A DNA stretch of 13,249 nt from an uncultured Oribacterium sp. (GTDB taxonomy: Bacteria; Bacillota; Clostridia; Lachnospirales; Lachnospiraceae). The translations under genes and the position numbers were made by a program. Shown one piece after another: positions 1 through 7,526 of this stretch (positions are counted from its first letter, which is position 1; each line of letters starts with the position of its first letter). The notes beneath the pieces are model-generated. The model was not told where the DNA came from. It made no database searches and saw only the letters and a program-made list of their open reading frames with translations. The DNA lies in contig CABTMH010000128.1 of NCBI GenBank assembly GCA_902485915.1, positions 1-13,249 on the forward strand. The letters run 5' to 3'.

Positions 1-22
1 GGCCATCACGGCCCGCCTCCCG
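1..22 (-). terminator. possible pheT terminator, cut by the window edge
   Basis: Downstream of the pheT stop codon, the minus strand reads a GC-rich arm (GGGAGGCGGGCC), a five-base GTGAT spacer, then GGCC, where the window ends. The four visible bases of the second arm pair with the end of the first. This is what the left half of an intrinsic terminator after pheT would look like, but most of the second arm and any U-tract lie outside the window. Confidence 0.3.
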
Positions 23-47
23 CGGTCGCTGTTATATGACGCTGAAG

Positions 48-2486
48 TTACGAGCGAAGGCTTACGCCGAGGCGCTCGAGGCCGTTCAGGATCTTCTTTA
101 CGACTGCGCCGATCTCATCATCGGTGAGGGTGTGATCCTGGGCACGAAGAGTCACCTTGTACGCCATCGACTTGAAGCCCGCGAGCACCTGTGCGCCCTC
201 GTATACATCGAAGAGCTCGACGCGCTCACAGAGTCTGCCGGCGCGCTGTACGAGGATATCCTCGATCTGACCAGCTGTTACAGCGTGCGGGACGAGCATC
301 GAGAAGTCACGGCTTACAGACGGGAACTTCGCCAGCGGAACGTACTTGACGTCATCATCGACCAGCGGATATACCTCCGGCATATCTACGACCGCGACGT
401 ACGCTGCCTCGCCGATGGAGTAGTTCTCGAGAACCTCCGGGTGAACCTCACCGAGGTAACCGATCACCTTTCCATCGTAGATGATATTTGCGCGTCTGCC
501 CGGGTGCAGAAACGGCTTCGCACAGCCCGCTGCATCATAGTGGTAGCGACCCGTGAGACCGAGCTGGTTCAGGATCACCTCGACATCACCCTTCATCGTG
601 AAGAAGTCGCCCTCTCCGATCTCGCCGAGCGTCAGCGTCATACGCTCATCCGGAAGCTCCGTAAGCGGCAGCGCCTTCGGGATGTAGATGGACGCCATCT
701 CATAGAGACGTGCGTCACGATTACGACGGTTATAGTTCGTGCTGAGCGAGCTCAGCATACCGTTCATGCTGGACGTACGCATCACAGAGAAGTCCTCACC
801 GAGCGGGTTCAGAATCTTCACCTGCTGGCGCTCCATCGCATCGGCCGGGAACAGGAGCTTATCATATACCTTCGGAGATTCGAAGCTGTACATGTAGGCC
901 TGGGAATAGCCGAGTGCCTGTGCGTAGTGACGTACACGCTCGTTGACCGCGAGGTCCGGAGCCAGTCCGCCGGCCACATCGCCACCGGATGGAAGAGTCA
1001 TGGAGACATTGGCATAACCGTAGAAACGGAGAACCTCCTCCGCGACGTCACACATACGATGGATGTCCTGACGGAAGGTCGGGGCGGTCACGGTCAGTGT
1101 ATCTCCATCCTCGCCGATCTCCGTCGAGAGCTCGATCTTCTCGAGGTATGCCTTCATCTCCTCTGCTGTGAGATCGAAGCCGATCAGGTGATTGATCTCG
1201 GATGCCTTGCAGACAACGACCGATGGCTCACGCTTTACCGGATAAACATCGATGATGCCACCGACCACTTCACCGGCACCGAGCTGCTCGATCAGGGCAC
1301 ATGCACGGTTGATCGCCGACTCTGCGAGGTTCGGGTCGAGGCCCTTCTCGAAGTAGCCAGAGGCGTCGGTACGGTTGCCGACCTTACGTGCACTTAAACG
1401 GATGTTGGTACCGTCGAAGGTCGCTGCCTCGAAGACCATGGTCTTCACGTCGTCGGTGATCTTCGAGTTCTCACCGCCCATGATGCCGGCGAGACCGATC
1501 GCACCCTCTGCATCGCAGATCGTGAGGACGCTGTGATCGAGGGTTCTCATCTGACCGTCGAGGGTCTCGAACTCGTCACCGTCCTGCGCGCGCTTTACGA
1601 TGATCTCATGGCCACGGATCTTATCGTAGTCATAGCTGTGCATCGGCTGGCCATACTCGAGCATCACATAGTTTGTGATGTCGACGATGTTGTTGATCGG
1701 ACGGATTCCGGCACTGGCGAGGCGGATCTGCATCCACTTCGGTGACGGTGCCAGCTTGATGTTCTTCACCATACGTGCGGTATAGCGTGGGCAGAGATCG
1801 GTATCCTCGACAGATACCTTCAGGAAATCGTGGATATCCTCTGCATTTCCCGACTTCTCCTCTGCCGGCATATGGAAGCTCTTACCGAAGGTCGCCGCTG
1901 CCTCACGGGCGATACCGATCACGCTGTAGCAGTCCACACGGTTCGAGGTGATCTCATACTCGTGGATCGCATCATCGAGACCGAGTACGGTCGCTGCATC
2001 CTGTCCGACCGCGGTGCCCTCCGGGAAGATATAGAGGCCAGACTCCGGTGCCTCCGGATAGAACTCACGGCTGGAACCGAGCTCCTCTATGGAGCACATC
2101 ATACCGTAGGACTCTACGCCACGCAGCTTACCGGCATGGATCTCGATGCCATCCTCCGGAAGCGCACCGCCGTCATGTCCGCCAGCGACCTTACCACCAT
2201 CGAGCACGACCGGCACCACATCGCCGACCTTCATGTTCGACGCACCAGTCACGATCTGAATGAGCTCCGGCTGTCCGACATCGACCTGGCAGATGACAAG
2301 CTTCGTCGCATCCGGATGCGGCTCGATGGAGCGGATCTGTCCGGTGACGATCTTATCCAGGTTCTTATTTAAAACAGTGCAGGTCTCAACCTTCGTACCG
2401 GTCAGCGTCATGGCATCTGTCCACTCCTTCGGTGTACAGTCGAGATCTGGAACATACTCCTTGATCCAGTTCATGGATGTATTCAT
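48..2486 (-). CDS. pheT: phenylalanyl-tRNA synthetase beta subunit
   Basis: Beta chain of the cytosolic (alpha-beta)2 enzyme that charges tRNA-Phe with phenylalanine; beta supplies tRNA binding and editing. The 812 residues match the usual bacterial length of about 800. The N-terminus (NWIKEYV) leads into an EMAP/Myf-like tRNA-binding fold at about residues 44-150 (KIVTGQI, HPDATKL, IVTGASN). A B3/4 editing region at about 225-380 contains RPINNIVDITNYVMLEYGQP. A B5 and catalytic-like core follows, and a C-terminal anticodon-binding FDX-ACB domain covers about the last 95 residues (FPSVSRDFSMLVP). The start at 2486 has a GGAGGAAATAGC ribosome site just upstream and is preferred over a second ATG four codons later. 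It lies 17 nt after pheS, so the two are co-transcribed under the T-box leader. Nothing is truncated. Confidence 0.97.
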   Translation of the reverse strand: MNTSMNWIKEYVPDLDCTPKEWTDAMTLTGTKVETCTVLNKNLDKIVTGQIRSIEPHPDATKLVICQVDVGQPELIQIVTGASNMKVGDVVPVVLDGGKVAGGHDGGALPEDGIEIHAGKLRGVESYGMMCSIEELGSSREFYPEAPESGLYIFPEGTAVGQDAATVLGLDDAIHEYEITSNRVDCYSVIGIAREAAATFGKSFHMPAEEKSGNAEDIHDFLKVSVEDTDLCPRYTARMVKNIKLAPSPKWMQIRLASAGIRPINNIVDITNYVMLEYGQPMHSYDYDKIRGHEIIVKRAQDGDEFETLDGQMRTLDHSVLTICDAEGAIGLAGIMGGENSKITDDVKTMVFEAATFDGTNIRLSARKVGNRTDASGYFEKGLDPNLAESAINRACALIEQLGAGEVVGGIIDVYPVKREPSVVVCKASEINHLIGFDLTAEEMKAYLEKIELSTEIGEDGDTLTVTAPTFRQDIHRMCDVAEEVLRFYGYANVSMTLPSGGDVAGGLAPDLAVNERVRHYAQALGYSQAYMYSFESPKVYDKLLFPADAMERQQVKILNPLGEDFSVMRTSSMNGMLSSLSTNYNRRNRDARLYEMASIYIPKALPLTELPDERMTLTLGEIGEGDFFTMKGDVEVILNQLGLTGRYHYDAAGCAKPFLHPGRRANIIYDGKVIGYLGEVHPEVLENYSIGEAAYVAVVDMPEVYPLVDDDVKYVPLAKFPSVSRDFSMLVPHAVTAGQIEDILVQRAGRLCERVELFDVYEGAQVLAGFKSMAYKVTLRAQDHTLTDDEIGAVVKKILNGLERLGVSLRS

Positions 2487-2503
2487 GCTATTTCCTCCCC
2501 TTC

Positions 2504-3526
2504 TTAGAACTGATTCAGAAAACGTGTATCATTCTCATAGAGAAGACGCATGTCATCGATTTCATACTTGAGCAGCGCGATACGCTCGAGGCCCACACCG
2601 AAGGCGAAGCCCTGGTACTCGTTCGGATCGATACCGCACATCTCGAGTACGTGCGGGTGTACCATACCGCAGCCGAGGATCTCGATCCAGCCCTCGCCCT
2701 TACAGAAACGGCAGCCCTTGCCACCACACTTGAAGCAGCTCACATCGACCTCTGCCGACGGCTCCGTGAACGGGAAGTGGTGCGGACGAAGCTTGGTCTT
2801 CGTATCCGGTCCGAAAAGCTCCTTCGCGAAGGTATCGAGGGTGCCCTTCAGATCGGCGAAGGTCACATGCTTATCGATGACGAGGCCCTCGATCTGATGG
2901 AAGGACGGGGAGTGGGTGGCATCCACGGCGTCCGAACGGAATACTCGGCCCGGGCAGATCATGCGTATCGGAAGCTTACCCTTCTCCATCACACGCGCCT
3001 GTACGGACGAAGTCTGCGTACGAAGCAGAATATTATTTCCGATATAGAAGGTATCCTGCTCATCTCTCGCCGGGTGGCCCTTCGGGATGTTCAGCTTCTC
3101 GAAGTTATACTCATCGTACTCGACCTCCGGACCCTCGACGACCTCATAGCCCATACCGATAAAGATACGCTCGACCTCCTCGAGGGCCTTCGTGTTCGGA
3201 TGCGCATGACCATACTGCATCTTCTTCGCCGGCAGCGTCACATCGATCGTCTCAGCCGCCATCTTCGCATCACGTGCCTTCTTCTGAAGCTCCGACATAT
3301 GCTCCTGAAGCTCCTCCTCGACCTGCTGGCGAAGTGCATTGACCAGCTGACCGAACTTCGGCTTCTCCTCTGCGCTCAGATCCTTCATGGACTTCAGCAG
3401 CGAGGTGATCTCACCCTTCTTACCAAGGAAACGAACACGCACATCGTTCAGTGCATTCGTGTCCTGCGCTTCGCGGATACTCTCCTGCGCAAGCTTCTTC
3501 AGCTCTTCAAGCTTTGAATTATCCAT
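2504..3526 (-). CDS. pheS: phenylalanyl-tRNA synthetase alpha subunit
   Basis: Catalytic alpha chain of PheRS, which forms phenylalanyl-adenylate and transfers Phe to tRNA-Phe. With the chosen start it has 340 residues, the usual bacterial length. An N-terminal coiled coil (about residues 1-90) is followed by class II synthetase motif 1 ([14 protein letters not shown], from about 109), motif 2 ([21 protein letters not shown], about 194-214) and motif 3 ([16 protein letters not shown], about 306-321). A four-cysteine cluster, CFKC...CRFC at 264-275, is as in other Firmicutes PheS and may bind zinc. The frame stays open 17 codons further up, to an ATG at 3577, but the strong AAGGAG six bases before 3526 and the N-terminus of known PheS (directly starting the coiled coil) favour 3526. 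It is first in the pheST operon. Confidence 0.97.
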   Translation of the reverse strand: MDNSKLEELKKLAQESIREAQDTNALNDVRVRFLGKKGEITSLLKSMKDLSAEEKPKFGQLVNALRQQVEEELQEHMSELQKKARDAKMAAETIDVTLPAKKMQYGHAHPNTKALEEVERIFIGMGYEVVEGPEVEYDEYNFEKLNIPKGHPARDEQDTFYIGNNILLRTQTSSVQARVMEKGKLPIRMICPGRVFRSDAVDATHSPSFHQIEGLVIDKHVTFADLKGTLDTFAKELFGPDTKTKLRPHHFPFTEPSAEVDVSCFKCGGKGCRFCKGEGWIEILGCGMVHPHVLEMCGIDPNEYQGFAFGVGLERIALLKYEIDDMRLLYENDTRFLNQF

Positions 3527-3532
3527 CTTTTT

Positions 3533-3538
3533 CTCCTT
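3533..3538 (-). promoter_or_regulatory. pheS ribosome binding site
   Basis: AAGGAG on the minus strand ends six bases before the ATG at 3526. It decides the start of pheS in favour of the [10 protein letters not shown]-terminus over the longer frame beginning at 3577. Confidence 0.8.
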
Positions 3539-3684
3539 CTCATCACCGTCAGGGTCACGGTATATATCGAGCTCCACCTTACAGAGCCATGATCACTTCA
3601 CCACGCGCTTCCGCTATTTGTAAAATAACCCACTTGACACAGCGCAGCATCACTTCATGCACGCATACATCTGATCATTTACAC

Positions 3685-3718
3685 AAAAAATCCCTGCATG
3701 TCTTACGACACACAGGGA
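3685..3718 (-). terminator. T-box-controlled intrinsic terminator
   Basis: A 12-bp stem on the minus strand, TCCCTGTGTGTC / GACATGCAGGGA, has a GTAA loop and two G-U wobbles and is followed directly by six T (3685-3690). It stands immediately after the T-box sequence and ends transcription of the leader when tRNA-Phe is charged. The mutually exclusive antiterminator uses the T-box element at 3727-3741 and the CGCGG at about 3747-3751. Confidence 0.93.
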
Positions 3719-4034
3719 CGAATCATCGCGGTACCACCCTTGTTCCCGCGGCCAATGCTTCCGACACTACATCATCACGAAGCTTCACCCACAGGCACTC
3801 ACTATGCTTAACGCGCATCCACGTTCCGAACTACCAGCGCCGCGTCTGCACGCACGCCTTCCCCCGGACAACTCCAGTGCGAAAATTCGTATCAGAGATT
3901 TCTCAGACCGCTCGCAGCGTGTCACGGTCACTCTCTCAGGAGAAACGACTCTGAACTACTGAACACCTTCCATGTTTTTATTCACTATACGCTGTCTGAC
4001 TCTCCACTACTTTATATGGAAGAAAATCAAACTT
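3685..4034 (-). promoter_or_regulatory. T-box riboswitch (tRNA-Phe specific) leader of pheST
   Basis: The perfect T-box element AAGGGTGGTACCGCG lies at 3727-3741 of the minus strand; its UGG core pairs with the tRNA acceptor end. Stem I can be drawn from the sequence. UUCAGU (3963-3958) pairs with ACUGGA (3878-3873), and above an internal loop UCAGAG pairs with CUCUGA. The 3' side of this specifier loop reads GAATTTTCGC, giving a UUC Phe codon at 3881-3883. An AGAGAG followed by GCUGCGAGCGGUC resembles the conserved distal part of Stem I. A Stem III-like helix (GCTTC...GAAGC) precedes the antiterminator. Uncharged tRNA-Phe is expected to bind and allow read-through into pheST. About 158 nt lie between the terminator and the pheS start; I see no gene there. 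Confidence 0.93.
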
Positions 4035-4039
4035 TCTAT

Positions 4040-4068
4040 AGTTTATTTCCTCCCCGCAGAAAAGTCAA
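4040..4068 (-). promoter_or_regulatory. pheST promoter (sigma-A type)
   Basis: On the minus strand, TTGACT (4068-4063) and TAAACT (4045-4040) are separated by exactly 17 bases, close to the TTGACA/TATAAT consensus. Transcription would start near 4034, immediately before the T-box Stem I region, which fits the usual layout of T-box leaders. Confidence 0.75.
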
Positions 4069-4158
4069 GTAGCGTTACGGTTCGCTCGGGTACTGATCAA
4101 GCAGTGGCCGGAGGGGGCGGCATGCCTGAATCCAACTGACGAGTGAACAGTAGTAATA

Positions 4159-4187
4159 TATGAAACGACTTCGATTTGTTTTATAAT
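4159..4187 (+). promoter_or_regulatory. possible promoter of the cysteine desulfurase gene
   Basis: A perfect TATAAT lies at 4182-4187, 26 bases before the ATG at 4214, with an AAAGGA ribosome site at 4201-4206. The -35 position with a 17-base spacer reads TATGAA, a poor match. The roughly 110 bases between this site and the divergent pheST promoter show no other clear motif; an activator-assisted promoter is possible. Confidence 0.5.
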
Positions 4188-4213
4188 GTACTGGCAGAAG
4201 AAAGGATTTATCT

Positions 4214-5491
4214 ATGAAAGATTATTATATGGATCATGCGGCGACCACGCCGCTTTCGAAGGATGCGCTGGAGGCGATGATGCCGTATCTCACCACGGAT
4301 TATGGCAATGCTTCCACCGTCTACACCTATGGCCAGCGCGCGAAGGCTGCGGTCGAGCGCAGTCGTCGTACCATCGCGGCCACCATCGGCGCGAAGCCAT
4401 CGGAAGTATACTTCACGAGCGGTGGCACCGAGTCGGATAACTGGGCGCTGATCGGCGTGGCCGAAGCTGGCGAACGCGGGCACATCATCACCGACGCGAT
4501 CGAGCATCATGCGATCCTGAACACCTGTGCGTATCTCGAGAAGCGGGGCTTCGATGTGACCTGTCTGCCGGTCGATCATGAGGGCCATGTCGATCCGGAT
4601 GCAGTGATGGCAGCGATCCGACCGGACACGCTGCTCGTTAGCATCATGGCAGCAAACAACGAAATCGGCACCATTGAGCCGATCGCAGAGATCGGTGCGC
4701 GCCTTCAGAAGCATGCAGAGGAAACCGGCCAGCGCATCCTCTTCCATACCGATGCCGTCCAGGCGTACGCCCATATCCCGCTCCATGTCGATGAACTGAA
4801 GGTCGATCTCATGTCGGCGAGCAGTCACAAGCTCAACGGCCCGAAGGGCGTCGGCTTCCTCTATGTGCGCCGTGGCGTGAAGCTCCCGAGCTTTCTGCAT
4901 GGTGGTGAACAGGAGCGTGGTCGTCGCGCCGGCACCGAAAATGTCGCCGGCATCGTCGGCTTCGCACGCGCCGCCGAGCTCGCCTGCGGTGCGACCCCTC
5001 AGCCGATGACTTCGACCGCTGACACAGATACCGCTGCCATATCCACTGCAGGCACGCACGCTGCAGAATCGTCCCTCGCCCCCATGGCGCAGCGCATCGC
5101 GCAGGAAAGCACCGTCCGCGACCACCTCATCAAGCGCCTGCTCGACGAGATTCCAAACACCAGCCTGAACGGTGATCCGACGCATCGCCTCCCGAATAAC
5201 GTAAACGTCCGCTTCAAGTATATCGAAGGCGAGACCCTCCTGCTGCTCCTGAACGAGAAGCACATCTATGCCAGTGCCGGCTCCGCCTGCGCCAGCGGCT
5301 CCCTCGCGCCGAGCCACGTACTGACCGCCATCGGTATCCCCCACGAGGATGCCAGGGGAAGCCTGCGTCTCACGATCGGACCGGAGACGACGATCGCAGA
5401 TGTCGACGAGGTCGTGGACCTCATGAAGCCGATCATCGCCCATCTCCGAGCGCAGTCTCCACTGTACCAGAAGTGCGTCTCCATCTTATAA
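4214..5491 (+). CDS. nifS: cysteine desulfurase, NifS/IscS family
   Basis: Pyridoxal-phosphate enzyme that takes sulfur from cysteine as an enzyme-bound persulfide for Fe-S cluster or thio-cofactor synthesis. The start is typical (YYMDHAATTPLS). Visible residues are the His98-His99 pair (IEHHAIL), Asp180 (HTDAVQ), the PLP lysine Lys206 in SSHKLNGPKG, the GGEQERGRRAGTENV segment at 230-244, and the persulfide Cys359 in SAGSACASGS, the class I pattern. At 425 residues it is longer than the usual 380-400. The excess is an Ala/Thr/Ser-rich stretch at about 258-290 inserted before the helix that carries RDHLIKRLL. It has a ribosome site at 4201-4206 and stands alone: no iscU/nifU, thiI or mnmA gene follows, so the sulfur acceptor is not indicated. 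It is divergent from pheST and convergent with the fermentation operon. Confidence 0.93.
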   Translation: MKDYYMDHAATTPLSKDALEAMMPYLTTDYGNASTVYTYGQRAKAAVERSRRTIAATIGAKPSEVYFTSGGTESDNWALIGVAEAGERGHIITDAIEHHAILNTCAYLEKRGFDVTCLPVDHEGHVDPDAVMAAIRPDTLLVSIMAANNEIGTIEPIAEIGARLQKHAEETGQRILFHTDAVQAYAHIPLHVDELKVDLMSASSHKLNGPKGVGFLYVRRGVKLPSFLHGGEQERGRRAGTENVAGIVGFARAAELACGATPQPMTSTADTDTAAISTAGTHAAESSLAPMAQRIAQESTVRDHLIKRLLDEIPNTSLNGDPTHRLPNNVNVRFKYIEGETLLLLLNEKHIYASAGSACASGSLAPSHVLTAIGIPHEDARGSLRLTIGPETTIADVDEVVDLMKPIIAHLRAQSPLYQKCVSIL

Positions 5492-5500
5492 ACTGGACTT

Positions 5501-5530
5501 TTTGAGGCAGGCCTTTCGGCCTGCCTCAAA
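5501..5530. terminator. 13-bp hairpin between convergent genes, probable bidirectional terminator
   Basis: Perfect inverted repeat of TTTGAGGCAGGCC with a four-base loop (TTTC on plus, GAAA on minus). It lies nine bases after the cysteine desulfurase stop and about 40 bases after the etfA stop, so it is placed to end both transcripts. Neither strand has a U-tract after the stem (GCTGG on plus, AAAAAG on minus), so efficient intrinsic termination is not assured; it may also protect RNA 3' ends. Confidence 0.6.
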
Positions 5531-5570
5531 GCTGGATAGATATAAAATAGATGTCTACTTGTACTTCAGA

Positions 5571-6677
5571 TTACTTCTTCGCCTTTTCGTCGTTGATGGC
5601 GGCGATCATCTTCGGAACGACCTCATAAAGATCGCCGACGATACCGTAGTTTGCAACTTCGAAGATCGGCGCGTTAGCGTTTGCATTGACAGCGATGATC
5701 ATATCGGAGTCCTGCATACCAGCCTTATGCTGGATCGCACCGGAGATACCGAGTGCCACATAGATTCTAGGATGAACGGTCTTACCGGTCTGTCCGACCT
5801 GACGATCCTCTGTCAGCCAGCCATTCTCTACGGTCGGTCTGGAACCAGCGACGACACCGCCACCGAGCGCCTCTGCAAGCTCCTCTGCGAGCTGCTTGCC
5901 CTTCTCGACATCCTTGCTGATACCCATACCGACAGCGACGATGATATCTGCGCCTACGAGATCGACGGTCTTCTTTGCAGACTTCACAACCTCGAGTACT
6001 CTCGTTCTGAGATCAGCCTCAGAAATCTGTACCGGATACATCTCAATCTCACACTGATCTGCCTTCGCCTGATCAAACTCTGCCTTCTTCATAACGCCTG
6101 GACGTACGGTGGACATGCAAGGTCTGAATCTCGGGCAGATGATGGTTGCCATAAGGTGACCACCGAATGCCGGACGTGTCATCTTAAGGTTCATATCATC
6201 CATATTAAACTTCTGAGAATCAACGTCGATCGTAGAAGCATCTCTTAAGAACTGTACATAGTTGTTCATATCGATATCAAGGTGTGTACAGTCTGCGGTT
6301 AAACCGGTATGTAATCTACCTGCGCAACGAGGTCCGAGGTCACGGCCGATGGTCGTAGCACCGATGAGGAGAACCTCCGGCTTCTTATCCATCACAGCAT
6401 CACAGAGAACCTTTACATATGCGTCTGTAGTATATACCTCGAGTGAAGGATCATCACAAACGATCACCTTATCTGCACCATAACCACCGAGCTCCTTCGC
6501 GATACCCTCTACGTTGTGGCCGAGTAATACGCCGATGAGCTGAGAGCCTCTCTGATCTGCGAGCTTTTTTGCTTCGCTGATTAACTCGAAATCTGTATTC
6601 TGAAGCTTGCCGTCACGCTGCTCACAGAAAACCCAGATATCATGAAATTCTTCAATATTTGCACTATTGTAAGCCAT
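5571..6677 (-). CDS. etfA: electron transfer flavoprotein alpha subunit
   Basis: Alpha subunit of the cytosolic Etf heterodimer that passes electrons to the acyl-CoA dehydrogenase encoded upstream. The C-terminal FAD domain is clear: GSRPTVE (278-284), QVGQTGKTVHP (293-303), YVALGISGAIQHKAGM (306-321) and APIFEVANYGIVGDL (336-350). The N-terminal half is the Rossmann-like domain with IGATTIGRDLGPRCAGRL (105-122). At 368 residues it is longer than the usual 310-340. About 20 of the extra residues sit at roughly 139-163, between DIDMNN and LKMTRPAFGG. The loop usually read as NKDPxAPIF is NANANAPIF. It is the last gene of the operon, 33 nt after etfB, with an AAAGGA ribosome site. Family assignment is certain; bifurcation is inferred from EtfB. 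Confidence 0.96.
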   Translation of the reverse strand: MAYNSANIEEFHDIWVFCEQRDGKLQNTDFELISEAKKLADQRGSQLIGVLLGHNVEGIAKELGGYGADKVIVCDDPSLEVYTTDAYVKVLCDAVMDKKPEVLLIGATTIGRDLGPRCAGRLHTGLTADCTHLDIDMNNYVQFLRDASTIDVDSQKFNMDDMNLKMTRPAFGGHLMATIICPRFRPCMSTVRPGVMKKAEFDQAKADQCEIEMYPVQISEADLRTRVLEVVKSAKKTVDLVGADIIVAVGMGISKDVEKGKQLAEELAEALGGGVVAGSRPTVENGWLTEDRQVGQTGKTVHPRIYVALGISGAIQHKAGMQDSDMIIAVNANANAPIFEVANYGIVGDLYEVVPKMIAAINDEKAKK

Positions 6678-6710
6678 ATCTATTCCTTTCTGTACGACTC
6701 GTGTACGACA

Positions 6711-7511
6711 TCAGATCACATGCTGCTTCGCAAGCTTCATCGCAAGCGCTGCAGCCGCTTCTTCTGCACTGCCATCGATCATCTCCACCTGGCCCTTCTG
6801 AGGCGGTGTAAATGACTTGAAGATGTTGGTCGGGGAGCCCTTTAAGCCGATGGTATCCGGCTCGATGAGTGGCTCATCCTTCAGTGCGTTATAATCAAGC
6901 ACCGTAATCGGCTTATCGAAGCAGTCAAAGATGCCCTTTACGATCATGTATCTCGGGGTGTTCAGCTCCTTGATGCAGGTGATGAGACATGGTGTCTGTA
7001 CCTCTACCTGCATATAGCCATCCTCGAGCATTCTCTTGACAACGAGGACATCGCCTTCCTTCTTAATATCGGCTGCATATGTAACCTGCGGAAGGTCGAG
7101 CTTTTCTGCGATCTGCGGACCTACCTGTGCGGTATCACCGTCGATCGCCTGTCTTCCACAGAAAATCAGGTCATCCTTACCGATGCCCATATGATGGAGT
7201 GCGCCGGCGATGATCTGTGATGTTGCGAAGGTATCAGAACCACCGAACTCTCTGCCGGAAATTAAAACACCATCGTCTGCGCCCATTGCGATCAGCTCAC
7301 GTAACATCTTCGCTGCAGGAGGCGGGCCCATGGTGACGACGGTTACCTGGCAGCCGAGCTCATCCTTTAACGAGAGCGCTGCCTCCACTGCATTCATATC
7401 ATCCGGATTGGTGATAGTTGCCATAGATGCACGATCCAATGTACCATTTGCATTTACTGCAACCTTTCCCGATGTATCCGGAACCTGCTTAACGCAAACA
7501 AAAATTCTCAT
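6711..7511 (-). CDS. etfB: electron transfer flavoprotein beta subunit, probably bifurcating type
   Basis: Beta subunit of Etf. It begins MRIFVCVKQVPDT, as the family does, and shows NPDDMNAVEAAL (36-47), VTMGPPPAA (59-67) and CGRQAIDGDTAQVGPQIAEKL (118-138). The 266 residues match the family. In bifurcating Etfs the segment reads DGDTAQVGP and the beta subunit holds FAD and NADH, whereas AMP-binding electron-carrier Etfs have a DDDxNQT-like segment. This protein has the bifurcating form (residues 124-132). The inferred reaction is NADH oxidation that reduces an enoyl-CoA through the dehydrogenase and ferredoxin at the same time. The start at 7511 has a GGGAGGAA ribosome site and lies 15 nt after the dehydrogenase stop, so translation is probably coupled. 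Confidence 0.96.
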   Translation of the reverse strand: MRIFVCVKQVPDTSGKVAVNANGTLDRASMATITNPDDMNAVEAALSLKDELGCQVTVVTMGPPPAAKMLRELIAMGADDGVLISGREFGGSDTFATSQIIAGALHHMGIGKDDLIFCGRQAIDGDTAQVGPQIAEKLDLPQVTYAADIKKEGDVLVVKRMLEDGYMQVEVQTPCLITCIKELNTPRYMIVKGIFDCFDKPITVLDYNALKDEPLIEPDTIGLKGSPTNIFKSFTPPQKGQVEMIDGSAEEAAAALAMKLAKQHVI

Positions 7512-7526
7512 GTTCGATTCCTCCCA

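Noticed and set aside
36..1397. Long plus-strand open frame (453 codons) opposite pheT
   Set aside because: It is the mirror frame of a GC-rich, strongly coding gene. Its translation is Arg/Leu/His-rich with no family resemblance, and pheT on the other strand is certain.
3592..3657. Nine-base repeat ATCACTTCA at 3592-3600 and 3649-3657 in the pheS leader
   Set aside because: Only two short copies with no symmetry or spacing that suggests an operator; chance is a sufficient explanation.
3634..3671. Plus-strand TTGACA in the pheST leader as a possible antisense promoter
   Set aside because: No acceptable -10 hexamer stands 16-18 bases downstream.
4208..5443. Minus-strand open frame of 411 codons opposite the cysteine desulfurase
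   Set aside because: It is antisense to a full-length, recognisable enzyme; the frame is open only because of codon bias. Its translation shows no known motif.
5502..6248. Plus-strand open frame of 248 codons starting in the hairpin and running antisense to etfA
   Set aside because: Its first residues come from the palindrome (the minus-strand frame starting there reads almost the same), and the rest is the shadow of etfA.
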